Shown here one piece after another: positions 1 to 10,870 of a stretch of 64,000 bases of DNA. Position numbers and translations under genes: made by a program. The notes under the pieces are model-generated. The model did not search any database and had not been told where the DNA came from. It saw only the letters and a list, made by a program, of their open reading frames with translations. Where the stretch lies: positions 310,001 through 374,000 of the forward strand of contig CP000053.1 of the NCBI GenBank assembly GCA_000012145.1. Reading direction: 5' to 3'. The number at the start of each line of letters is the position of its first letter. Positions within the stretch are counted from its first letter, which is position 1. The DNA comes from Rickettsia felis URRWXCal2. GTDB taxonomy: Bacteria > Pseudomonadota > Alphaproteobacteria > Rickettsiales > Rickettsiaceae.

Positions 1-1
1 A

Positions 2-271
2 GAAGCAGGAAGAAAAGCTGCTACTAGATGTATGAAAAGGCAAGGAAGATTATGGATTCGTATTTTTCCGGATGTTCCCGTTTCTAAAAAGCCTGCCGAA
101 GTAAGAATGGGTAAAGGTAAAGGTTCTCCTGAATTTTTTGCAGTTAGAGTTTCGCCTGGAAGAATTATGTTTGAAATTGAAGGGGTAGAAGAAAATGTTG
201 CACTTAGAGCTTTGGAGCTTGCAAGTGCAAAATTACCTGTTAGAACAAGGATAGTGAGACGTTATGAATGA
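2..271 (+). CDS. rplP: 50S ribosomal protein L16, 3' part
   Basis: L16 sits in the large subunit near the A-site and the central protuberance. The reading frame is open from the first complete codon of the window (EAGRKAAT...) and ends in RTRIVRRYE, so the gene starts upstream and only its last 89 codons are visible. The highly conserved stretch [20 protein letters not shown] followed by [10 protein letters not shown] is typical of L16. The stop overlaps the start of rpmC by eight bases, as expected in the S10-spc operon, where rplP precedes rpmC. Confidence 0.97.
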   Translation, partial: EAGRKAATRCMKRQGRLWIRIFPDVPVSKKPAEVRMGKGKGSPEFFAVRVSPGRIMFEIEGVEENVALRALELASAKLPVRTRIVRRYE

Positions 272-479
272 TTTAAAATTATTAAGAAGCAAGTTATCTA
301 CTGAAACAATAGAAGAGCTTTATAAAAACCTTAATCTTTTAAAAAAAGAATTGTTTAATTTAAGATTTCAACAAGCTTTAGGTGAGTTAAAAAATACTAG
401 TAGGTTTTCGTTAGTCAAAAAGTCTATAGCACGTATTAAAACTGAATTAACAAAAAGATCTAATAGTGAGGAATATTAA
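264..479 (+). CDS. rpmC: 50S ribosomal protein L29
   Basis: L29 is a small helical protein at the peptide exit tunnel, near the docking site of signal recognition particle and trigger factor. The 71-residue product has the L29 core, [20 protein letters not shown] followed by [18 protein letters not shown]. The start lies inside the end of rplP, giving translational coupling, and the stop is one base before the rpsQ start. The length is normal for the family. Confidence 0.96.
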
Positions 480-480
480 A

Positions 481-714
481 ATGCCGAAAAGAGTGTTACA
501 AGGCGTGGTTATAAGTTCAAAAGCTGATAAGACGGTTACAGTAAAAGTAGAAAGAAAGTTTAAGCATCCTATTTATAAAAAGTTCGTGAAAGTATCTAAA
601 AAATATGCTGCTCATGATTCAGAAAATAAATATCAAGAAGGAGATAAAGTTAGTATAATTGAAAGTCGTCCTATCTCAAAAACCAAAACATGGTTAGTGG
701 TAAATGGGGAATAA
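481..714 (+). CDS. rpsQ: 30S ribosomal protein S17
   Basis: S17 binds 16S rRNA early in small-subunit assembly and has an OB fold. The 77-residue product carries the family features [20 protein letters not shown] and [11 protein letters not shown] chose the ATG at 481 (MPKRVLQG) rather than the upstream ATG at 466, because the latter overlaps the end of rpmC and adds residues not found in S17 proteins. A 74-base gap to rplN follows, the longest gap in this part of the operon. Confidence 0.96.
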
Positions 715-727
715 AGTTTTTTAATCT

Positions 728-756
728 TTGACTTTATAAGGTAGATTGTTTATTTT
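728..756 (+). promoter_or_regulatory. candidate internal promoter before rplN
   Basis: The rpsQ-rplN gap contains TTGACT (728-733), a 17-base spacer, and TATTTT (751-756), which resembles a sigma-70 promoter. The gap is long for an otherwise packed operon and coincides with the classical S10/spc operon boundary (rplN is the first gene of spc in many bacteria). The assignment rests on motif and position only. Confidence 0.35.
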
Positions 757-788
757 ATCTCTCGTGTATAAAAAATTGGAAGTAGTTT

Positions 789-1157
789 ATGATTCAAATG
801 CAGAGCATCTTGGAAGTTGCAGATAATTCCGGTGCTAAAAAAGTTATGTGTATTAAAGTTTTAGGTGGCTCTCACCATATGGTGGCAAAGCTGGGTGATG
901 TTATAGTTGTATCTGTTAAAGAAGCTATACCCGGCGGTAAGGTTAAAAAGGGCGATGTTTATAAAGGCGTGATTGTTCGTACAAAGACCGGAGTAGTAAG
1001 ACCTGACGGTAGTACAATAAAATTTGATAAAAACGCATTAGTGCTTTTGAATAAACAAGATGAACCTATCGGTACTAGAGTTTTCGGTCCTGTTACAAGA
1101 GAACTTAGAGCGAAAAAATATGTTAGAATAATGTCGCTTGCAGAGGAAGTGTTATAA
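789..1157 (+). CDS. rplN: 50S ribosomal protein L14
   Basis: L14 lies at the subunit interface and contacts 16S rRNA helix 14. The 122-residue product begins [20 protein letters not shown] and includes [19 protein letters not shown], both diagnostic. Two in-frame ATG codons at 789 and 798 are possible; 789 follows GGAAGTAG at a good distance and gives the usual length of 122. The stop abuts the rplX start. Confidence 0.97.
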
Positions 1158-1487
1158 ATGATTAAATTAAAAGTAAAAAAAGGTGATGAAGTTGTTGTTA
1201 TTACCGGAAAGCACAAAGGAAAAAAAGGTAAAATATTAAAAGTTTTTCCTGAGGACAGTAAAGTAATTGTTTCTGGAGTAAATTTAGTAAAAAAGCATAC
1301 TAAACCTAATCAAATGAGTGAAGGCGGGATAATAACTAAAGAATTACCTATACATATCTCAAATATTGCACACATCGATCCAAAAACTGGTAACCCTACC
1401 AAAGTAGCTTTTAAATTCTTAGAAGACGGTTCTAAGGTTAGAGTAGCAAAGAAATCAGGGGAAATTATCGGTAAGGAAGGTAAATAA
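1158..1487 (+). CDS. rplX: 50S ribosomal protein L24
   Basis: L24 is an assembly initiator of the large subunit, with an N-terminal KOW motif seen here as [20 protein letters not shown]. The 109-residue length is normal. The gene starts directly after the rplN stop, and its stop shares a base with the rplE start (TAATG), so the two are translationally coupled. Confidence 0.96.
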
Positions 1488-2026
1488 TGTTAAGATTTAA
1501 AGAATTATATCAGCAAAAAATTATTGAAAACTTACAAAAAGAATTTTCTTATAAAAGTAAGCATGAAATACCGCAAATTAAGAAAATTGTTATAAATATG
1601 GGAGTAGGGGAAGCGATAGCCGATTCCAAAGTAATTAATAATGCGGTAAATGATCTTACTTTGATTTCCGGTCAGAAGCCGGTTGTAACGTTAGCAAGAA
1701 AATCTATTGCAACCTTTAAGTTACGCGAAAGTATGAAAATAGGCTGCAAGGTTACATTACGTAAAGATAGAATGTATGATTTTTTAGAAAGGCTAGTAAT
1801 TGTTGCGTTACCTCGTGTTAAAGAATTTCGCGGTTTTTCTTATAAAAGTTTTGACGGTAAAGGGAATTTTACTTTTGGATTAAAAGAGCAGATAGTTTTT
1901 CCTGAAATTAATTACGATAAAATCGATACAATAAGGGGTATGGATATTACAATCGTTACATCTGCTAAAACAGATAAAGAAAGTAAGTTTTTGTTATCAG
2001 GGTTTAATTTACCTTTTTATAATTAA
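1487..2026 (+). CDS. rplE: 50S ribosomal protein L5
   Basis: L5 binds 5S rRNA and forms part of the central protuberance. The 179-residue product shows the L5 signature [16 protein letters not shown] near the N terminus and [16 protein letters not shown] near the C terminus. The TAATG overlap with rplX supports the start. Operon position between rplX and rpsN is canonical. Confidence 0.97.
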   Translation: MLRFKELYQQKIIENLQKEFSYKSKHEIPQIKKIVINMGVGEAIADSKVINNAVNDLTLISGQKPVVTLARKSIATFKLRESMKIGCKVTLRKDRMYDFLERLVIVALPRVKEFRGFSYKSFDGKGNFTFGLKEQIVFPEINYDKIDTIRGMDITIVTSAKTDKESKFLLSGFNLPFYN

Positions 2027-2043
2027 TTTTTAGGATATATATA

Positions 2044-2349
2044 ATGGCAAAAGTAAGTTCTATAAAAAAGAACGAAAGTAGGAAAAAAAAATCACAAAGT
2101 TTACATAATAAACGTTCAGCACTAAAAAGTAAAATTTATGATAAAAATATTTCATTAGAAGAGCGTTTTTCTTTGGTAATGTCACTTGCACAATTACCTA
2201 GGAATTCATCATCTACTAGAATAAGAAATAGATGTGAGCTTACAGGTAGACCAAGAGGTGTTACAAGAAAATTCGGTATATCTAGGAATAAGCTTAGGGA
2301 ATTAATAGGTAGAGGCTTAGTTCCCGGTGTAGTTAAGTCAAGTTGGTAA
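2044..2349 (+). CDS. rpsN: 30S ribosomal protein S14
   Basis: S14 belongs to the head of the small subunit. The 101-residue product is the long, zinc-free type: it ends with [20 protein letters not shown] followed by [21 protein letters not shown] and has no CxxC pair. AGGATATAT lies upstream of the ATG. The gene follows rplE by 17 bases. Confidence 0.97.
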   Translation: MAKVSSIKKNESRKKKSQSLHNKRSALKSKIYDKNISLEERFSLVMSLAQLPRNSSSTRIRNRCELTGRPRGVTRKFGISRNKLRELIGRGLVPGVVKSSW

Positions 2350-2368
2350 AAGTCGATAGGTAAATAAT

Positions 2369-2767
2369 ATGTCAATGACGGATAATGTAGCAGATATGTT
2401 AACTAGAATTAGAAATGCTTATAAAAGCAAATTGATAAATGTTTCTTTTCCTAGTTCTAAAATTAAAACTTCAATTTTAGATGTTTTGCAAAAAGAAGGT
2501 TATATAAAAGATTATGTAACTACTCAAAAAAATAATATTAGTTATACTGAGGTAGCTTTAAAATACTCTGTAAACGGTGATGCTTCTATATGCGAAATTC
2601 ATAGAGTATCAAAGCCTGGAAAAAGAGTATATTCTGCTATTAAAGATTTGAAAGGATATTATAATAATATGGGTATATATATTCTTTCTACTCCTTACGG
2701 TGTTATGTCTGATAGAGAAGCTCATATTAAAAATGTCGGCGGCGAAGTAATTTGTAAAGTATTTTAA
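2369..2767 (+). CDS. rpsH: 30S ribosomal protein S8
   Basis: S8 binds the central domain of 16S rRNA and in many bacteria also represses the spc operon. The 132-residue product has the N-terminal motif [17 protein letters not shown] and the C-terminal [20 protein letters not shown]. An alternative start is the second Met, at 2375. The gene lies between rpsN and rplF with short spacers. Confidence 0.97.
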   Translation: MSMTDNVADMLTRIRNAYKSKLINVSFPSSKIKTSILDVLQKEGYIKDYVTTQKNNISYTEVALKYSVNGDASICEIHRVSKPGKRVYSAIKDLKGYYNNMGIYILSTPYGVMSDREAHIKNVGGEVICKVF

Positions 2768-2776
2768 GGTAAAAAA

Positions 2777-3310
2777 ATGTCACGTGTTGGAAAATTGCCG
2801 ATTACTATACCTGAAGGTGTAAAAGTTGGTTTAAATGATTTAGAAGTAAAAATATCCGGGCCTAAAGGCGAATTATCAAAAACTTTTAAAGGTAATATAG
2901 CAATTTCATTGGAAGAAAATAAGCTTTTAGTAAAACCTTTAGCCGCAAATAAAAATGCACGTGCTATGTGGGGTACTGCAAGAAGCATAATATCAAATAT
3001 GGTTACCGGCGTTAAAGAAGGGTTTAAGCTTAAACTCGAAATTAACGGAGTCGGTTACAGAGCAATGGTAAAAGGTAAATATTTAAATTTAATGCTTGCT
3101 AAAAGCCATAATACAAAAATTGAAATACCTTCAGATATTAAAATAGAGGTACCTAAGCAAAATATTATTATTCTTGAGGGAACAGATAAAGAAAAATTAG
3201 GACAATTTGCCTCAATTATTATAAAACAGAGACCACCTGAGCCTTATAAAGGAAAAGGGATTAAATTTGAAAATCAATTTATACCGCGTAAAGAAGGTAA
3301 GAAAAATTAA
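2777..3310 (+). CDS. rplF: 50S ribosomal protein L6
   Basis: L6 binds near the sarcin-ricin loop and the factor-binding site. The 177-residue product begins [17 protein letters not shown] and has the C-terminal L6 signature [28 protein letters not shown] precedes the ATG. The length is normal. Confidence 0.97.
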   Translation: MSRVGKLPITIPEGVKVGLNDLEVKISGPKGELSKTFKGNIAISLEENKLLVKPLAANKNARAMWGTARSIISNMVTGVKEGFKLKLEINGVGYRAMVKGKYLNLMLAKSHNTKIEIPSDIKIEVPKQNIIILEGTDKEKLGQFASIIIKQRPPEPYKGKGIKFENQFIPRKEGKKN

Positions 3311-3325
3311 ATTTAAGAGTTAAAT

Positions 3326-3682
3326 ATGCGTAGTGCTAAGCTAAAATTTGAAAAAAGAAGAAGTAGAATAAGACATAAAATATCTAAAACATCTAATAGA
3401 GTTAGATTATCGATATTTAAATCAGGTAGACATATATATGCACAAATTATTGATGATTCTAAGTCTATAACGATTGCTTCTGCTTCAACTTTAGATAAGA
3501 AAATAAAAAAATTTAAAAAATCTCATTGTAATATTGAAAATGCTATCAAAGTAGGTGAAGAAATAGCAAAAAAAGCTGATTCTGCAGGGATAAAAGAAGT
3601 AGTATTTGATAGAGGCGGATATAAGTATCACGGTGTTGTAAAAGCTCTAGCTGATGCAGCTAGAGAGAAAATAAAATTTTAG
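3326..3682 (+). CDS. rplR: 50S ribosomal protein L18
   Basis: L18 is one of the 5S rRNA-binding proteins. The 118-residue product shows [18 protein letters not shown] and the C-terminal [20 protein letters not shown], typical of bacterial L18. It lies between rplF and rpsE in the canonical order, with short spacers on both sides. Confidence 0.97.
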
Positions 3683-3699
3683 GTTATAAGGTTGTAGTA

Positions 3700-4230
3700 A
3701 TGTCTAAAGTTAAAAAAAATGAAGAGACTTTAAGCGAAGTTTTAGTTGATGTAAATAGAGTTACAAAAGTAGTAAAAGGCGGTAGAAGATTTGCTTTTTC
3801 TGCTTATGTAGTTGTCGGTGATAAAGCTGGCAGAGTCGGAGCGGGACACGGAAAAGCTAAAGAAGTAAACGAAGCTCGAGGAAAAGCAAAACAAGCCGCT
3901 AAAAAGAGAATGATGAAAGTGCCGTTATATCAAAATAGGACTATTCACCATGACGTTGTCGGTAAAAGCGGAGCTGCTAAAGTGATTTTAAGAAGAGCTA
4001 AAGCAGGTACGGGTGTTATAGCCGGAGGGTCTATGAGAGCAATTTTTGATTCTTTAGGCGTTCATGATATTGTTGCTAAATCAATAGGTTCAACGAATGT
4101 TTATGCAATGATTTCTGCAACATTTGATGCCTTAAATAAACTTGCATCACCAAAATCTATTGCTATGAGAAGAGATAAAAAAGTAAATGAAATATCTGTA
4201 AAATCCTCTGATATTCAAGTTAATGAATAA
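3700..4230 (+). CDS. rpsE: 30S ribosomal protein S5
   Basis: S5 takes part in decoding fidelity and mRNA unwinding. The 176-residue product contains the double-stranded-RNA-binding part ([19 protein letters not shown]) and the S5 C-terminal domain with [19 protein letters not shown]. Its end runs past the first possible start of the next gene, but the real rpmD start lies 26 bases downstream of the rpsE stop. Confidence 0.97.
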
Positions 4231-4255
4231 TGTTGCGTTAAGTATAGGTGAAGTT

Positions 4256-4447
4256 ATGAATAATAAGATTAATAATATAAAAATTACTCAAGTTAAAAGT
4301 GCTATAGGTCGTAAGTATGATCAAAGATTGACATTAGTTGGGCTTGGTTTAAACAAAATTAATAAGAGCGTTATTCTTGAAAATACTAACTCAATCAAAG
4401 GGATGGTTGAAAAAGTAAAGCATTTGTTAAAAATAGAAAATATGTAA
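4256..4447 (+). CDS. rpmD: 50S ribosomal protein L30
   Basis: L30 is a small protein of the large subunit. I chose the ATG at 4256 ([15 protein letters not shown]), which is preceded by AGGTGAAGTT and yields 63 residues, the normal family size. An upstream ATG at 4223 overlaps rpsE and adds 11 residues without family similarity. The core [20 protein letters not shown] matches L30. Confidence 0.94.
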   Translation: MNNKINNIKITQVKSAIGRKYDQRLTLVGLGLNKINKSVILENTNSIKGMVEKVKHLLKIENM

Positions 4448-4460
4448 TTAGAGTTTTTAA

Positions 4461-4922
4461 ATGAAATTAAATGAATTATATAATAATATAGGTGCTAAAA
4501 AAAATAAGAAAAGAATAGCACGCGGTATTGGTAGCGGTAAAGGAAAAACCGGCGGTAGAGGAATTAAAGGTCAAAAATCTAGATCTGGCGTTGCAATAAA
4601 AGGTTTTGAAGGTGGTCAAACACCTATGATCAAAAGACTGCCTAAAAGAGGATTTAATTGTATTTCAACTAAAAAATACAATATAATAAATATTTATAAT
4701 ATTGAAGAAGCATTAGCCGATGGGCGTTTAAGTGCTGCTGATACTATTACGAAAGAAAAATTGGTAGAAGTCGGAGTAGTTAATAATAAAAATAATAAGA
4801 AATTAGTGAAATTATTATCTATTTGTAGTGATGATTTCGCTTCTCCCCTATCATTAAAATTAGATGCTTATTCTTCTAAAGCTAAGGATTTAATCGAAAA
4901 AGCAGGTGGAAAATTATTATAG
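4461..4922 (+). CDS. rplO: 50S ribosomal protein L15
   Basis: L15 is a late assembly protein of the large subunit with a long basic extension. The 153-residue product shows the glycine- and lysine-rich N-terminal region [20 protein letters not shown] and the [17 protein letters not shown] motif. It is immediately followed by secY (three-base gap), as in most bacteria. Confidence 0.97.
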   Translation: MKLNELYNNIGAKKNKKRIARGIGSGKGKTGGRGIKGQKSRSGVAIKGFEGGQTPMIKRLPKRGFNCISTKKYNIINIYNIEEALADGRLSAADTITKEKLVEVGVVNNKNNKKLVKLLSICSDDFASPLSLKLDAYSSKAKDLIEKAGGKLL

Positions 4923-4925
4923 TAT

Positions 4926-6227
4926 ATGGGGCAGAATTTTTCTAAAAAATCCGGTAATGATTTAGTTAGTCGCATTGTTTTTACTATTCTCATTCTTATA
5001 GTATGTAGATTTGGGTCTTTTATACCTATACCCGGTATAGATTCAATTGCTTTAAGTAGTGTGGCTGAAAAGAATCAATCCGGAATACTCGGAATGTTCA
5101 ACATGCTATCCGGAGGATCGCTAGGTAGAATGTCTATTTTTGCTTTAGCAATTATGCCGTATATTACCGCCTCAATTATTATCCAATTAATGTCAGTTGC
5201 ATATAAACCTTTAGAAAATTTAAAAAAAGAAGGGGAAGTAGGTAAAAGAAAAGTAAATCAGCTATCGAGATATTTAACGGTTCTGCTTGCTTCTTTTCAG
5301 GCTTATGGAGTTGCTATAAGTTTAGAGTCGATTGTAACAAATACCGGTCCTGTAGTAATTTTAGCGGGTTTTTTCTTTAGGGTTACAACCGTAATTACTT
5401 TGGTTGTAGGCACTATGCTATTAATGTGGTTAGGAGAACAAATTACACAACGCGGAATAGGTAACGGTACGTCCTTAATTATATTTATAGGCATAATTTC
5501 AGGAGTACCTAGTGCTATTATTAGTATGTTTGAATTATCAAGAAAAGGAGCATTATCGCCTTTAATAGCGTTAGCTGTTTGTATTGGAGTAGTTGTATTA
5601 ATAGCTATAATTATATTTTTTGAAAAAGCCCAAAGAAAATTATTGGTGCAGTATCCTAAAAGACAAGTAGGAAATAAAATTTATGGAGGAGAAGCAACGC
5701 ATATGCCTCTTAAATTAAATACTTCTGGTGTAATACCTCCAATATTTGCTAGTTCAATTTTACTATTTCCTGCTACGCTTGCTAATTTTTCTAATAGTAA
5801 TTCAGAAACTATGGGCATGCTTACTTATTACTTAGGGCATGGAAAACCTGTATATATTTTATTATATGTAGCATTAATTATGTTTTTTAGTTTTTTTTAT
5901 ACTGCAATAGTATTTAATTCTGAAGAAACTGCTAATAATTTAAGAAAATACGGTGCTTATATTCCAGGTAAAAGACCAGGGAAAAATACATCTGATTATT
6001 TTGATTATATACTTACAAGGCTTACGGTTATAGGTGGGATATATTTAAGTGTAATATGTGTAATTCCGGAGCTATTAATGAATAAGTATGTAATTTCTCT
6101 TTCGTTAGGAGGTACGAGTTTTTTAATTGTAGTGAACGTGGTACTTGATACTATGACTCAGATTCAAACTTACTTATTTAGTAGTAAGTATGAAGGTTTA
6201 ATGAAGAAAGTAAAATTAAAAAATTAA
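4926..6227 (+). CDS. secY: protein translocase subunit SecY
   Basis: SecY is the channel of the Sec translocon in the inner membrane. The 433-residue product has about ten hydrophobic segments. It shows the plug-region motif [20 protein letters not shown], the TM5 motif [20 protein letters not shown], and the cytoplasmic loop [19 protein letters not shown] used in ribosome and SecA contact. The length is normal. It is co-transcribed with ribosomal genes, which couples membrane insertion capacity to ribosome supply. Confidence 0.97.
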   Translation: MGQNFSKKSGNDLVSRIVFTILILIVCRFGSFIPIPGIDSIALSSVAEKNQSGILGMFNMLSGGSLGRMSIFALAIMPYITASIIIQLMSVAYKPLENLKKEGEVGKRKVNQLSRYLTVLLASFQAYGVAISLESIVTNTGPVVILAGFFFRVTTVITLVVGTMLLMWLGEQITQRGIGNGTSLIIFIGIISGVPSAIISMFELSRKGALSPLIALAVCIGVVVLIAIIIFFEKAQRKLLVQYPKRQVGNKIYGGEATHMPLKLNTSGVIPPIFASSILLFPATLANFSNSNSETMGMLTYYLGHGKPVYILLYVALIMFFSFFYTAIVFNSEETANNLRKYGAYIPGKRPGKNTSDYFDYILTRLTVIGGIYLSVICVIPELLMNKYVISLSLGGTSFLIVVNVVLDTMTQIQTYLFSSKYEGLMKKVKLKN

Positions 6228-6242
6228 AAATGAGCTTACATA

Positions 6243-6881
6243 GTGATAGTAATTTTTTTAGGTCCTCCAGGAGCCGGAAAGGGAACACAAGGAAAAAAGA
6301 TAGCTAAAAAAATTGATTTACCACATATAGCAATCGGTGATATATTTAGAACAATTATTAAAACATCAACTAGTGAAGCAGAGTTAATTAATAATTATGT
6401 TAAGCAAGGGGAGCTTATCCCTAATGAAATAGTTAATCAAGTAATTAAAAATTTTTTATTATCCTCTGAATATAAAAACGGCTATATATTAGATGGATAT
6501 CCACGTAATTTAGAGCAAGCAAAATTCTTTGAATCATTTATTAAAGAAAAAATTAAAATAATATATTTTGATGTTTCAGATGAATTATTAATTAAAAGAG
6601 TTTTAGGAAGATATAGTTGTAAAAATTGCGGTAAAATATATAATAGTTACTTCTTGCAGCCTAAAACTGATAATGTATGCGACGTTTGCGGTTCAAGTAC
6701 ATTTGACTATAGAAAAGACGATAATGAAGAAGTAATAAAAAAAAGAATTGAAGTATATAAAACAGAAACATATCCATTAATAGATTATTATAAAAATAGT
6801 GGTAATTTTTATATAGTTGATGGAAGTAAAAATGAACAAGAAATAGAAATTGATATACAGAAAATACTAAAAATAAATTGA
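6243..6881 (+). CDS. adk: adenylate kinase
   Basis: This enzyme interconverts ATP + AMP and 2 ADP. The 212-residue product has the P-loop [10 protein letters not shown] (residues 7-16), the NMP-binding helix region, [10 protein letters not shown] (84-93), and a long LID domain with four cysteines at 126, 129, 146 and 149, so it is a zinc-binding LID type. The start is GTG at 6243; no ATG gives the complete P-loop strand. The position between secY and rpsM is the usual one. Confidence 0.96.
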
Positions 6882-6939
6882 CTTTATCAAAGATTTTTAT
6901 ATTATTTTCTAGTTACCAGTAAAATTTTGGAGATTATTT

Positions 6940-7317
6940 GTGGCAAGAATTGCAAGTGTTAATATTCCCGATAATAAACGCTTAGTTGTGAGTTTAACTT
7001 ACATTTACGGTCTTGGACCTGCTATGGCAGCAGAGATCTGTAATAAAGCAAAAATATCGAAAGATAAAAAAGTTAAAGAACTTACGGATCAAGAGTTAAT
7101 AAGCTTACGTAATATTATTGAAAGTGAGTATAAAGTTGAGGGTGATTTAAGACGAGAAGTTACGCTTAATATTAAGAAGAAAAAAGATATAAGATGTTAT
7201 CAAGGGCTTAGACATATACGTAAGTTGCCGGTGAGAGGACAGAACACGCATTCTAATGCTCGAACTAGAAAAGGTAAAGCTATTGCGATAGCCGGAAAGA
7301 AAAAAGCTGTAAAATAA
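6940..7317 (+). CDS. rpsM: 30S ribosomal protein S13
   Basis: S13 lies in the small-subunit head and contacts the P-site tRNA and L5. The 125-residue product begins [15 protein letters not shown] and ends with the basic [20 protein letters not shown] followed by TRKGKA. The start is GTG at 6940, preceded by TTGGAG. rpmJ, which lies before rpsM in many bacteria, is not present here. Confidence 0.97.
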   Translation: MARIASVNIPDNKRLVVSLTYIYGLGPAMAAEICNKAKISKDKKVKELTDQELISLRNIIESEYKVEGDLRREVTLNIKKKKDIRCYQGLRHIRKLPVRGQNTHSNARTRKGKAIAIAGKKKAVK

Positions 7318-7341
7318 TAGTTTAAGTATAGAGTATAAATA

Positions 7342-7725
7342 ATGAATCAGACGGTTAAAGTTAAGAAAAAGAAAAAAACTATCACTCTAGGTGTTGTGCA
7401 TATCCGAGCATCATTTAATAATACTATAGTAACATTTACTGATATCCAAGGTAATACTATTTCTTCTGCATCGGCAGGAGGTAATGGGTTTAAAGGGGCA
7501 AGAAAAGCAACACCTTATGCAGCTCAAGTAACAATTGATAGAGCATCGGAAAAAGCAAAAGAATATGGTCTAAAAACTATTTCTATTAGGATTGGAGGGC
7601 CGGGAGCTCAGCGTGAATCAGCAATGAGAGCTTTATTCGGGCAAAATTTTGTGGTTACATCAATTTTAGATGTATCGTCAATTGCTCATAATGGAGTGAG
7701 ACCGCCAAAAAGAAGAAGAGTATAA
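7342..7725 (+). CDS. rpsK: 30S ribosomal protein S11
   Basis: S11 forms part of the platform near the mRNA exit channel. The 127-residue product shows [20 protein letters not shown] and the C-terminal signature [18 protein letters not shown]. Gene order rpsM-rpsK-rpoA is canonical. Confidence 0.97.
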   Translation: MNQTVKVKKKKKTITLGVVHIRASFNNTIVTFTDIQGNTISSASAGGNGFKGARKATPYAAQVTIDRASEKAKEYGLKTISIRIGGPGAQRESAMRALFGQNFVVTSILDVSSIAHNGVRPPKRRRV

Positions 7726-7743
7726 GAGAATCATAGGTATTAA

Positions 7744-8766
7744 ATGTTATCGTTAAGTAAAAATTGGAATACTTTAATAAAGCCGAATAAAGTAGCTTAT
7801 GAAAATTTTCCGGAAACCAATAATAAAGCTAAAATTGTAGTTGAACCTTTAGAAAGAGGTTTTGGTTTAACACTCGGTAATGCTATGAGAAGAGTATTAC
7901 TTTCTTCTTTACAAGGAGCAGCTATCACTTCTATAAAGATCCCTGCTATAGAACACGAATTTTCTTCTATACCCGGTGTAAAAGAAGATGTATCGGAAGT
8001 GATTTTAAACATTAAAGGTATTGAAGTAAAAATGCATGTTGCGGAAAAACGTATCATGAAATTAAAAGCAACAGGACCTTGTGTTATAACGGCTGGTATG
8101 ATTGAAACAGGTCATGATGTAGAAATACTGAATCCGGATCATGTAATTTGTAATCTAGCTAAGAACAAGCAGCTCGAAATGGAATTAACTTGTAAGGTTG
8201 GTAAAGGATATGTACTTAGCACAAATAGCTATGAGGATAATTTACCTATTGGTGAAATAGCTATAGATGCTTTATTTAACCCGGTAAAGAGTGTTACTTA
8301 TAAAGTAGAAAATACTAGGGTAGGTCAGGTTACCGACTATGATAAATTAATTATGTTTGTAGAAACTAACGGTGATTTATTACCTGAAATGGCTGTAGGT
8401 TTAGCTGCACGTATTCTACAAGAGCAATTACAATTATTTATTTCTTTTGAAGAACAGGAAGAAGATAAGCAAGTTAAAACTGATGCTTTACCGTTTTCAC
8501 CTTATTTACTTAAGAGAGTTGATGAATTGGAATTATCAGTTAGATCGGCAAATTGTTTGAAAAATGATAATATAATATATATAGGGGATCTAGTAAAAAG
8601 AACGGAATCCGATATGCTGAGAACCCCAAATTTCGGTAGAAAATCTTTAAATGAGATTAAAGAAATATTGGCAAAATTTAATTTAAGATTCGGTATGGAT
8701 GTACCGGATTGGCCACCGGAAAATATTCAAGAATTATCTAATCGTTATGAAGATTCTTATAATTAA
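7744..8766 (+). CDS. rpoA: DNA-directed RNA polymerase alpha subunit
   Basis: The alpha dimer is the assembly scaffold of RNA polymerase, and its C-terminal domain contacts UP elements and activators. The 340-residue product has the N-terminal dimerisation motif [20 protein letters not shown] (about residues 37-56) and the C-terminal domain with [18 protein letters not shown] sequence and the helix [13 protein letters not shown]. Length and position before rplQ are normal. Confidence 0.97.
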   Translation: MLSLSKNWNTLIKPNKVAYENFPETNNKAKIVVEPLERGFGLTLGNAMRRVLLSSLQGAAITSIKIPAIEHEFSSIPGVKEDVSEVILNIKGIEVKMHVAEKRIMKLKATGPCVITAGMIETGHDVEILNPDHVICNLAKNKQLEMELTCKVGKGYVLSTNSYEDNLPIGEIAIDALFNPVKSVTYKVENTRVGQVTDYDKLIMFVETNGDLLPEMAVGLAARILQEQLQLFISFEEQEEDKQVKTDALPFSPYLLKRVDELELSVRSANCLKNDNIIYIGDLVKRTESDMLRTPNFGRKSLNEIKEILAKFNLRFGMDVPDWPPENIQELSNRYEDSYN

Positions 8767-8778
8767 GGACTAATAAAA

Positions 8779-9159
8779 ATGCGACATAAAATTAAAGGTA
8801 GAAAGTTAAATGTAACAAGTAGTCATAGGCAAGCAATGCTCGCTAATATGGCTGTAGCACTTGTAACCCATGAACAAATTAAAACTACTTTACCAAAAGC
8901 TAAGGAATTAAGACCTTACATTGAAACTCTAATTACTAAAGCTAAAAAAGCTGATTTAACGGTAAGAAGAAGCGTTTTATCAAAAATAAAAGATAAAAAA
9001 GCAGTAGAAAAGCTTATAAATATTTTAGGTACTAGATATAAAGATAGACCTGGCGGTTACACTAGAATAATAAAAGCCGGATTCCGTTATGGTGATTTAG
9101 CACCGATAGCATATATTGAATTTGTAGATAGAGATATTAATGCTAAAGGAAATATATAG
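8779..9159 (+). CDS. rplQ: 50S ribosomal protein L17
   Basis: L17 is a large-subunit protein at the tunnel exit side. The 126-residue product begins [20 protein letters not shown] and ends with [18 protein letters not shown], the family end. It is the last gene of the classical alpha operon. Confidence 0.97.
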   Translation: MRHKIKGRKLNVTSSHRQAMLANMAVALVTHEQIKTTLPKAKELRPYIETLITKAKKADLTVRRSVLSKIKDKKAVEKLINILGTRYKDRPGGYTRIIKAGFRYGDLAPIAYIEFVDRDINAKGNI

Positions 9160-9207
9160 CAAGATGCTAATGAAGAAATTAAAAATTAAAATATAAGGGA
9201 CTCGGTA

Positions 9208-9480
9208 ATGGCTAATCATTCTTCAGCAAAAAAAGCTGCCAGACAAACAGTAAAAAGAACTCTAATCAATAAAAAAAGATCTAGTGCAATAAAAACTTTT
9301 ATAAAGAAAGTTGCACATGAAATCAGTCTTGGTAATAAAGAAAATGCTAACTTAGCTTTATCTGTTGCTCAGTCTAAGATAATGCAAGGTGTGAAAAAAA
9401 ATATAATTAAATTAAATACCGCCTCAAGAAAAATCAGCAGGTTATCAAAACAAATAAAAAGTTTGAACGAAAGTAAATAA
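9208..9480 (+). CDS. rpsT: 30S ribosomal protein S20
   Basis: S20 binds 16S rRNA and is a three-helix bundle. The 90-residue product starts [20 protein letters not shown] and is very basic and helical. The upstream sequence AAGGGACTC provides a ribosome binding site. It lies 48 bases after rplQ and probably belongs to the same transcription unit. Confidence 0.95.
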   Translation: MANHSSAKKAARQTVKRTLINKKRSSAIKTFIKKVAHEISLGNKENANLALSVAQSKIMQGVKKNIIKLNTASRKISRLSKQIKSLNESK

Positions 9481-9490
9481 CACTTTATAG

Positions 9491-9533
9491 GTAATTTAAA
9501 AGCAAGAGCTAATAAAATTTTGCTATAAATTAC
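9491..9533 (+). terminator. candidate stem-loop terminator after rpsT
   Basis: GTAATTTA near 9491 pairs with TAAATTAC near 9526, and the stem extends imperfectly through AAGCAA against TTTTGCT. It lies 11 bases after the rpsT stop, at the end of the long ribosomal operon. It is AT-rich and lacks a perfect U-tract, so this is a tentative call. Confidence 0.35.
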
Positions 9534-9591
9534 TTATATATACTTCTTATTAATTATAAATAATGTTATTTTACTAATTAATAAAAAATAT

Positions 9592-9667
9592 GGGCGATTA
9601 GCTCAGCTGGTAGAGTATCTCGTTTACACCGAGAGTGTCGGCGGTTCGAGTCCGTCATCGCCCACCA
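9592..9667 (+). tRNA. tRNA-Val, anticodon UAC
   Basis: A complete cloverleaf can be drawn. The acceptor stem GGGCGAT pairs with ATCGCCC, the D-arm is GCTCAGCTGGTAGAGT, the anticodon stem TCTCG/CGAGA encloses loop TTTACAC with anticodon TAC (9625-9627), and the T-arm has GGTTCGAGTCC. Discriminator A (9664) is followed by an encoded CCA at 9665-9667. The anticodon reads GUN valine codons. Confidence 0.97.
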
Positions 9668-10870
9668 ATCGAAAGTTTTTAGTATTTCAACGAAAACATC
9701 ACGCAATTCATGAGCCTTAAACTCAAGCTTTTCAGTCTTAAATGTTACAATAGTTAAACCTATCAAGAAAAACAGTATCTTTGTGAAATGGCATTTCTAA
9801 CTAAGTATATATTAGTTAATAGTTTAATGCCATTGCAAGAAAATTACGGAGTAATTGCTAAGACAATCCAGTTAAAAATACTAAAATTATTAGTATTTTT
9901 AATTGTTTTTATGGACCCCGTGATCAAGCCTATAGTACCGGACAGTTTTTGAAAAGACCTCGATGTCATCCCCGCGAAAGCGGGGATCCAGAATAAAAAA
10001 TCTTAATTTTAAAGATTTTTTATTATATCGTTTTTTTCAAATAAAGCTTTAAAAAAGCTTTATTTGACTGGACTCCCGCCTACGCGGGAATGACATAGAA
10101 TAGAAATTGTCCGGTACTATGGGTCAAGCCACGGGGTGACACAGTGGGTTTTACCGGTCCACGCAACAATGCCACGAGGGAATGACATGGAACGAAAAAT
10201 GTCCAGTATTATAGTCTTGACCATGGGATCCAAAACTTTTTAAGGTTTTCTGGATATCCGGAACAAGTTCCAGTATGACAGTTTATATCTTTTTTATCTC
10301 ACTTTAGTGGTAGTTAAATATTTCATTATAATATTACATTACTTGGCTATCTTTTTTGAAACCTGCGGTCAAGCGAGCTAGGATGATATGGGTGGAATCG
10401 ATCCACGTAATAATGCTATATCGTGGTCAACAAGCTATGATATGACACTGAATAAATTTCCTGATTCATACGAGTTTTTAGAATCTTTTATATATAGCAT
10501 AATTCATAAAGCTTGATACAAGAGAATTTTGTACTATCGCCTTTGCTTACATATTAATATATGTCTAGCTCGCTCGCCTTTAAATTTATCTTGTCCGGAA
10601 CCTTTCTAAATTTTACTGTAATTCTTTTCCGCATTATTTATTACTTTTGCCGTTATTTTTACTAGCTTTTCAAAAAAAATAGCAAAGTATAAATTGCGAG
10701 AGGAAGTAGAAGTTAAAGCAGTTAATAAAGTAAAATTATAGTTGCTAAAATACAAAATAACCAAAAGTTGCTAATATATTTAAAGTTAAAAAATTATTTG
10801 TTATTGCAATTTTTTAATTTTTGCTTTAATTGTAATCAACTATTATTAACAAAAATAAAAAATAACTTTT
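9668..10870. other. 1.2-kb non-coding region with repeats
   Basis: I find no convincing gene between the tRNA and the spoT fragment. The region contains at least one palindromic repeat (9962-10096), a second degenerate repeat portion (10110-10290) with phrases such as GTCCAGTATTATAGTC, and AT-rich sequence from 10300 on. A short minus-strand open frame adjoining the tRNA (about 9665-9766) encodes about 33 residues that I cannot assign. Confidence 0.6.
9962..10096. repeat. palindromic repeat of the GTCATTCCYGCG type
   Basis: The left arm begins CGATGTCATCCCCGCGAAAG and the right arm ends CGCGGGAATGACAT. They are inverted and separated by AT-rich sequence with a further hairpin (AAAGCTT palindromes). 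The arms resemble those at 46300-46420 and 60310-60345, so this is a dispersed mobile palindrome of the Rickettsia type. Confidence 0.75.

Noticed and set aside
9578..9766. 62-residue minus-strand open frame
   Set aside because: Half of it (AMTDSNRRHSRCKRDTLPAE) is the antisense translation of tRNA-Val, a well-known artefact. The remainder is too short to support a gene.
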